A stretch of DNA of 10,007 nucleotides, taken from the NCBI GenBank assembly GCA_026986885.1, contig JALSNT010000406.1, positions 1-10,007 of the forward strand, in the 5' to 3' direction. The notes beneath the pieces were generated by a model. That model was not told the DNA's origin and made no database searches. It saw only the letters and a list, made by a program, of their open reading frames with translations. Positions 6,598 through 10,007 of this stretch are shown in pieces. Origin of the DNA: Desulfobulbaceae bacterium (GTDB lineage Bacteria; Desulfobacterota; Desulfobulbia; Desulfobulbales; Desulfobulbaceae). Both the position numbers and the translations under genes were made by a program. Each line of letters opens with the position of its first letter. Positions within the stretch are counted from its first letter, which is position 1.

Positions 6598-7430
6598 CCG
6601 ACCTGCAACAATTTCCCTTCCTGCAAATGGCCCTGCTGGCGGCAGTGCTGGCATCAATAGCCTGCGGCATTGTCGGCTCCTATGTGACGGTCAGGCGGAT
6701 GACATATATTGCCGGAGCCATTGCCCATTGTACGCTGGGTGGCATGGGTGTTGCCCGCTACCTGCAGACGGAAAGGGGCATGACTTTTTTTTCTCCTCTT
6801 GCCGGAGCAGTGGTCGCCGCCCTGCTTGCGGCCCTGATTATTGCCTGGCTGCAAGCAAAATCCGACATGCGTCAAGACACCATACTCAGTGCGGTATGGG
6901 CAGTGGGCATGGCGGTGGGCATCCTGTTTATCAGTAAAACAAGTGGCTATAATGAAGATCTGATGAGCTATCTTTTCGGCGATATCCTCATGGTCTCATC
7001 AAGGGATATCATTCTCATAGGACTGCTTGACGCAGGCCTGTTGCTTGCGGCCTTCTTTTTCCATCGCCAACTTGATGCCATTGCCTTTGACGAAGAATTT
7101 TCCCGGCTGTCCGGACTGCCGGTGGATCTCTATAATACGTTTTTCCTCTGTACGGTTGCCCTGACGGTTGTCCTGCTGGTCCAACTTGTCGGCATAATAC
7201 TTGTCGTCGCTCTGCTGGCATTACCGGCCGCAACCGCCGGCCGCCTGACCAACAGATTGCCGACATTGATTCTGACAGCCATCCTGCTTTGTCTATGTGC
7301 AACGGTGGGGGGGCTCGGCCTCAGTTACGCACCTGATCTGCCGGCCGGGGCAACCATTATCCTGACCGCTGCCGGCACTTACTTGATAGTAGATACTGTC
7401 TTGAAAATAAAAGAAAAAATCAAACAATGA
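6582..7430 (+). CDS. Metal ABC transporter permease, ZnuB-like
   Basis: This is an integral inner-membrane permease of the ABC-3 family and the partner of the preceding ATPase. The 282-residue product has about eight hydrophobic segments (near residues 15-37, 42-60, 68-90, 100-118, 143-160, 188-212, 225-246 and 252-273). The family hallmark GSYVTVRRMTYIAGAIAHCT (32-51) corresponds to the G-x-(F/Y)-V-V-x-RRM-x-x-x-x-(D/G)-A-I/L-(S/A)-H block. LFGDIL (131-136) and the ALPAATA region (213-219) are also typical. Its start overlaps the ATPase stop by 16 nt, so the two form one translation unit. No periplasmic substrate-binding protein (ZnuA type) is encoded in the window, either upstream or downstream. 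That component must be elsewhere or be shared. Zinc, manganese and iron are all possible substrates. Confidence 0.92.
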   Translation: MLEFITDLQQFPFLQMALLAAVLASIACGIVGSYVTVRRMTYIAGAIAHCTLGGMGVARYLQTERGMTFFSPLAGAVVAALLAALIIAWLQAKSDMRQDTILSAVWAVGMAVGILFISKTSGYNEDLMSYLFGDILMVSSRDIILIGLLDAGLLLAAFFFHRQLDAIAFDEEFSRLSGLPVDLYNTFFLCTVALTVVLLVQLVGIILVVALLALPAATAGRLTNRLPTLILTAILLCLCATVGGLGLSYAPDLPAGATIILTAAGTYLIVDTVLKIKEKIKQ

Positions 7431-7455
7431 GCAAACATAAAAAAAATTCTTTTTC

Positions 7456-7484
7456 TTGACGAAGGGAAACAGATACCATAAAAA
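7456..7484 (+). promoter_or_regulatory. Sigma70-like promoter for 7545 gene
   Basis: TTGACG (7456-7461, 5 of 6 to consensus) is separated by 17 nt from TAAAAA (7479-7484, 4 of 6). It lies in the gap after the permease and before the membrane protein gene, with an expected start point about 50-55 nt before the ATG at 7545. The weak -10 lowers confidence. Confidence 0.45.
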
Positions 7485-7487
7485 TAG

Positions 7488-7509
7488 ATTGCTGCAACCG
7501 CAGTGCAAT
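7488..7509 (+). other. 5' leader stem-loop
   Basis: ATTGCTGC pairs with GCA plus GCAAT around an AACC loop, with a 2-nt GT bulge on the 3' side. This makes eight base pairs. No T-run follows, so it is not a terminator. If the promoter at 7456 is real, the hairpin would be at the very 5' end of the transcript, where it could protect the RNA. Confidence 0.3.
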
Positions 7510-7535
7510 TGATACCTAAATCCATATTTGTTATC

Positions 7536-7547
7536 GAGGACACCATG
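7536..7547 (+). promoter_or_regulatory. RBS and ATG start of small membrane protein
   Basis: GAGGA (7536-7540) with a 4-nt gap precedes ATG at 7545. This is preferred over an in-frame GTG at 7503, which has no ribosome-binding site and lies in the stem-loop. Confidence 0.65.
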
Positions 7548-8054
7548 GAACAGACTAACTGGTTGGCAACACTTCTTTCCAATCCCTATATCAGCGGCTT
7601 ACTGATCGCTATCATCTTCTTCCTTTATATCCGCTCCCTCTTAAAAATTCGCCAAATAAATCAGGACACGAAAAAACTCCGTGAACACCTGCATACCAAA
7701 CTGGAAATTGATTCTGCGGATAATGAACGCCGCAAAGCAGAAACCGAACAGTTGAAGCAGGAACGGGACAACCTGCGTAATATGGTCCAGGTACTCAACC
7801 AGAAACCTGGGCGGCGGGAACTGCGCCAGGCACAGATCTACCAGAAAGCGGTGGAAATCATGTTTGAGAAATCACCCGGTTTTGCCCCGGCCTGGCAAAT
7901 CACCTTAAAAGAAGCTGAAGAAGAAATGAAATCGGCCGAGCGCGGAATTATCCCGTTTTTTAAGCGTATGACCACAACTGCCGGCAGCTCCACAAGCGAC
8001 AGGGAAGCAAAACGAAAAAAGACTCTTGAACTTGAAGAACCGGCGGACAATTGA
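7545..8054 (+). CDS. One-TM coiled-coil protein of unknown function
   Basis: I do not recognise this protein. From the ATG it has 169 residues. A short N-terminus precedes one hydrophobic segment, SGLLIAIIFFLYI (about 17-29), flanked by positive charges (R30, K34, R36). It is therefore probably an inner-membrane anchor with the rest in the cytoplasm. Residues about 36-85 are highly charged and helical with heptad-like spacing of Leu and Ile, which suggests a coiled coil. A second helical block (91-130) contains QIYQKAVEIMFEKSPGFAPAW and an acidic KEAEEEM stretch. The end (140-169) is charged and probably disordered. No signal-peptide cleavage site or catalytic motif is visible. Its stop overlaps the trmJ start by 4 nt (TTGA), so the two are likely cotranslated. 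A link to tRNA modification is not supported beyond this position. Confidence 0.8.
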   Translation: MEQTNWLATLLSNPYISGLLIAIIFFLYIRSLLKIRQINQDTKKLREHLHTKLEIDSADNERRKAETEQLKQERDNLRNMVQVLNQKPGRRELRQAQIYQKAVEIMFEKSPGFAPAWQITLKEAEEEMKSAERGIIPFFKRMTTTAGSSTSDREAKRKKTLELEEPADN

Positions 8055-8842
8055 CGGATCGCCGGCAGATAAAAGACTCAACCGAAGAAGCACTGAGACT
8101 TCACAACATCGGTCTGATTCTGGTTGGTCCCCGATATCCGGAGAATATCGGGGCAGCGGCAAGAATTGCCTGTAATTTCGGCATTCCCGAAATCACAGTT
8201 GTTGCAAAAAAACAGCCCGATGAAGAGCGCATGCTCAAGATGGCCACCCACAAGGCAGGCCATCTTATTCGCAGCATGAAATTGGTGGAGACAACGGCGG
8301 AAGCGGCAGGGCCGTATCACTTCATTGTTGCCACCACCGCCCGCAGGGGCAGACAAAGAGTCCGCCTGCAGCCGCCCCGTCAGGTTATGGAAGAAATACA
8401 GCCCCTGGTTCGAGAGAGTACAAATCGTATCGGTTTGATGTTCGGCCCGGAGAATACCGGCCTGACCAATGATGACCTTGACCTTTGCCAGTTTTATTCG
8501 ACAATTCCCACCGCCGACTTCTCTTCTTTAAACCTTGCCCAGGCGGTGGCGATCCATTGTTATGAACTCTACATGACTGCCATTGCCGGCAGCAGACAAA
8601 CTCCACATCCAGTGGACTATGCCAATTCTTTTGACCTTGAGGGAATGTACGGCCATATCAACGAAGCCCTTTCCGAAGTCACTTTCCTTGACGATAACAA
8701 CAGCAGCTACTGGATGCGCAGTATCCGTCAGTTCCTGGGACGAGTACGGCTGACCAAAAAAGAGGCCAGCCTCATCCGCGGCATCTGCCGCAAATTCCTC
8801 TGGCACAGTCGAAATAAAATAAACGATAACCTGAAAAATTAG
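8051..8842 (+). CDS. trmJ: TrmJ-like tRNA 2'-O-methyltransferase
   Basis: This is an S-adenosylmethionine-dependent SPOUT (TrmH/SpoU, group 1) RNA methyltransferase, probably methylating the ribose 2'-OH of tRNA position 32. The 263-residue product has all three knotted-fold motifs: PENIGAAARIACNFG (30-44) with the catalytic-type Arg (R38), FGPENTGLTNDDL (131-143), and SLNLAQAVAIHCYEL (159-173). The C-terminal extension, with SIRQFLGRVRLTKKEASLIRGICR (about 224-247), matches the TrmJ group rather than TrmH or TrmL. The start is TTG, overlapping the stop of the upstream gene in TTGA. The next in-frame Met is residue 61, inside the conserved fold, so TTG is the only sensible start. No strong Shine-Dalgarno is present, which fits translational coupling. 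The stop overlaps that of the glycosylase gene on the other strand. Position 32 specificity is inferred from the family. Confidence 0.9.
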   Translation: MTDRRQIKDSTEEALRLHNIGLILVGPRYPENIGAAARIACNFGIPEITVVAKKQPDEERMLKMATHKAGHLIRSMKLVETTAEAAGPYHFIVATTARRGRQRVRLQPPRQVMEEIQPLVRESTNRIGLMFGPENTGLTNDDLDLCQFYSTIPTADFSSLNLAQAVAIHCYELYMTAIAGSRQTPHPVDYANSFDLEGMYGHINEALSEVTFLDDNNSSYWMRSIRQFLGRVRLTKKEASLIRGICRKFLWHSRNKINDNLKN

Positions 8843-9516
8843 TTTTTTCTTCCATCGTAAGACTCAACTCCGTTCAAGCCGGACACCGGACAGCCGGTAC
8901 AATTCGGTTTTGATTTTTTACAAAACTCCTTCCCCACCATGACAATCAGGGCATGAAATTCATTGAACAGCCGGCTGTTTTCTTCCAGGTTGTCCATAAA
9001 CAGCTCCTGAATCATATGATATTCAAAGCAATCCTCAATAATCTCATGCCTGCTCAGGAGACGATGGGTATAGGTATCAACCACAAAAATCGGTTTATCC
9101 GCTGCGTACAGAATCATGGAATCAGCAGTTTCCGGACCTATCCCCTTGACGCTGAGTAGTTCTTCCCGCAAAGTTGCAACCGGCTGCCCAAGAAAAAAAT
9201 CAAGGTCACCATCCCAGCGTCCGTTGATCAGAGAAAAAAAATTCTGCAACCGGCCGGCCTTGATATTGTAATACCCGGCCGGTCGGATGTAGTCGGCCAG
9301 CTCCTGTGATGACAAAGCCGACATGGCTTCAAGGGAGAGCAAACCGGCCTGCTTTAAATTGTCTATTGCCCGCTCGACGTTATTCCAGTTGGTGTTCTGG
9401 GTCAGGATTGCACCAACCATAATCTCAAAGGGAGTGTCTCCCGGCCACCAGTTACAAGGCCCGAAACGGGAAGACAACCGCTCATACAGATCATGCAGAA
9501 GTTCATCAGTATACAT
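8839..9516 (-). CDS. HhH-GPD DNA glycosylase, MagIII-like
   Basis: This is a base-excision-repair glycosylase of the endonuclease III superfamily, 225 residues from the ATG. The core is ILTQNT (37-42), the helix-hairpin-helix VKGIGPETAD (123-132) and the catalytic Asp in VDTYTHR (D147). The Lys that gives endonuclease III its lyase activity (E. coli K120) is Glu here (E129), so a monofunctional enzyme is predicted. W23-W24-P25 and W44 sit where Helicobacter MagIII has its base-binding Trp24-Trp25-Pro26 and Phe45 (from memory), which points to 3-methyladenine or similar alkylated bases as substrate. The C-terminus has C199, C206 and C209 in endonuclease III iron-sulfur spacing, but the fourth Cys is N215. 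ATG at 9516 has GGGA about 9 nt upstream. A TTG at 9531 would add five residues. The gene lies 38 bp after the phosphofructokinase stop, probably in one transcript. Confidence 0.88.
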   Translation of the reverse strand: MYTDELLHDLYERLSSRFGPCNWWPGDTPFEIMVGAILTQNTNWNNVERAIDNLKQAGLLSLEAMSALSSQELADYIRPAGYYNIKAGRLQNFFSLINGRWDGDLDFFLGQPVATLREELLSVKGIGPETADSMILYAADKPIFVVDTYTHRLLSRHEIIEDCFEYHMIQELFMDNLEENSRLFNEFHALIVMVGKEFCKKSKPNCTGCPVSGLNGVESYDGRKN

Positions 9517-9554
9517 CAAAATAAATCCCAAAAAAATCCGGGAGAAGCCCCCTG

Positions 9555-10007
9555 CTAATCCCCCAGACAGATACCGATATCCCGGGCCGTCTGCACCTTG
9601 TCACTTGCCAGGTCAACCTTTTTGCGGGAACGAATTGCCTCTTCCAGGGGGACGGAGGACATGACCGGTGGTTTCCAGGCCACCATCTGGTCGAACATTT
9701 CCTGTTCCGCTAAACGAACGGCCGCTCCACCGAACCGAAGAGCCAGCAACCGATCAAAGGTAGTTGGCGATCCACCCCGTTGCAGATGGCCAAGAGTGAG
9801 CGACCGGACATCTTTGTCGGTTCGCTTGCGGATTTCAGAAGCCACCCACATTCCGATGCCACCGAGAATTTCCTCATCCCTACCAAGTTCTCCCTTACCC
9901 CGGGTAATCACTGTCCCGTTCTTGGCCCTGGCCCCTTCCGCCACCACCACAATGGAATAGCGCTTATCATGGAGATCATTATCATTAATTTTACTGCATA
10001 CAGACTC
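9555..10007 (-). CDS. pfkA: 6-phosphofructokinase, C-terminal part
   Basis: This is the glycolytic kinase making fructose 1,6-bisphosphate. Only the last 150 codons are in the window; the open frame continues past the right edge, and the GTG at 9950 is an internal Val, not a start. The visible part begins ESVCSKIND and runs into SIVVVAEGA, whose Glu corresponds to the substrate-contacting Glu222 of the E. coli enzyme. The block R-x-x-T-LGHLQRGGSPTTFDR carries the fructose-6-phosphate-binding Arg and His-x-x-Arg (E. coli R243, H249, R252). The remainder (AVRLAEQEMFDQMVAW, then VPLEEAI) is typical of the PfkA family. The residues that separate ATP-dependent from PPi-dependent forms lie upstream of the window, so the phosphoryl donor is not shown here. 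The following glycosylase gene is close enough to share its transcript. Confidence 0.92.
   Translation of the reverse strand, partial: ESVCSKINDNDLHDKRYSIVVVAEGARAKNGTVITRGKGELGRDEEILGGIGMWVASEIRKRTDKDVRSLTLGHLQRGGSPTTFDRLLALRFGGAAVRLAEQEMFDQMVAWKPPVMSSVPLEEAIRSRKKVDLASDKVQTARDIGICLGD

Noticed and set aside
9966..9990. Fur-box-like GATCATTATCATTAATT sequence
   Set aside because: It lies inside the phosphofructokinase coding sequence and is explained by Asn-Asp repeats (IND-ND). No promoter or start is nearby.

Overview
The window looks like ordinary chromosome from a Gram-negative bacterium of roughly balanced base composition. The gene set suggests a deltaproteobacterium (Desulfobacterota, possibly a Desulfobulbales-type sulfate reducer). 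It holds a long RelA/SpoT-family protein, RNase R, a ZnuCB-like metal transporter with TTG starts, a TrmJ-type tRNA methyltransferase, a MagIII-like DNA glycosylase and a PfkA-type kinase. This placement is inferred from protein character only; no rRNA or marker gene is present. I see no insertion sequence, phage gene, CRISPR array, tRNA or rRNA.

Layout from left to right. Positions 1-173 are a pyrimidine-rich leader carrying a perfect 24-bp palindrome. Then comes aat (leucyl/phenylalanyl-tRNA-protein transferase, +). It converges on a large RelA/SpoT-homologue gene (-) that occupies 931-3036. A 434-bp intergenic region separates the divergent RelA/SpoT gene from rnr (RNase R, +). After rnr come a metal-type ABC ATPase and its permease (+), which overlap and both start with TTG. 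Next is a small one-TM coiled-coil protein of unknown function that overlaps a trmJ-like gene by 4 nt (+). trmJ meets a MagIII-like HhH-GPD glycosylase gene (-) tail to tail with overlapping stop codons. That gene lies just downstream of the 3' part of a 6-phosphofructokinase gene (-), which runs off the right edge.

Functionally, most genes are housekeeping: protein N-end tagging, alarmone turnover, RNA decay, metal uptake, tRNA modification, alkylation repair and glycolysis. No complete new system is evident. The most notable point is the RelA/SpoT protein. Its hydrolase half keeps every catalytic residue, but its synthetase half has lost both metal-binding acidic residues, so it is predicted to be a (p)ppGpp hydrolase only. 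Also notable are: a glycosylase with only three of four iron-sulfur cysteines and no lyase lysine; three genes in a row-like block starting with TTG; a T10 tract directly before the ABC ATPase ribosome-binding site; no substrate-binding protein for the transporter; and related palindromes (CCTRAATT half-sites) upstream of aat and rnr.
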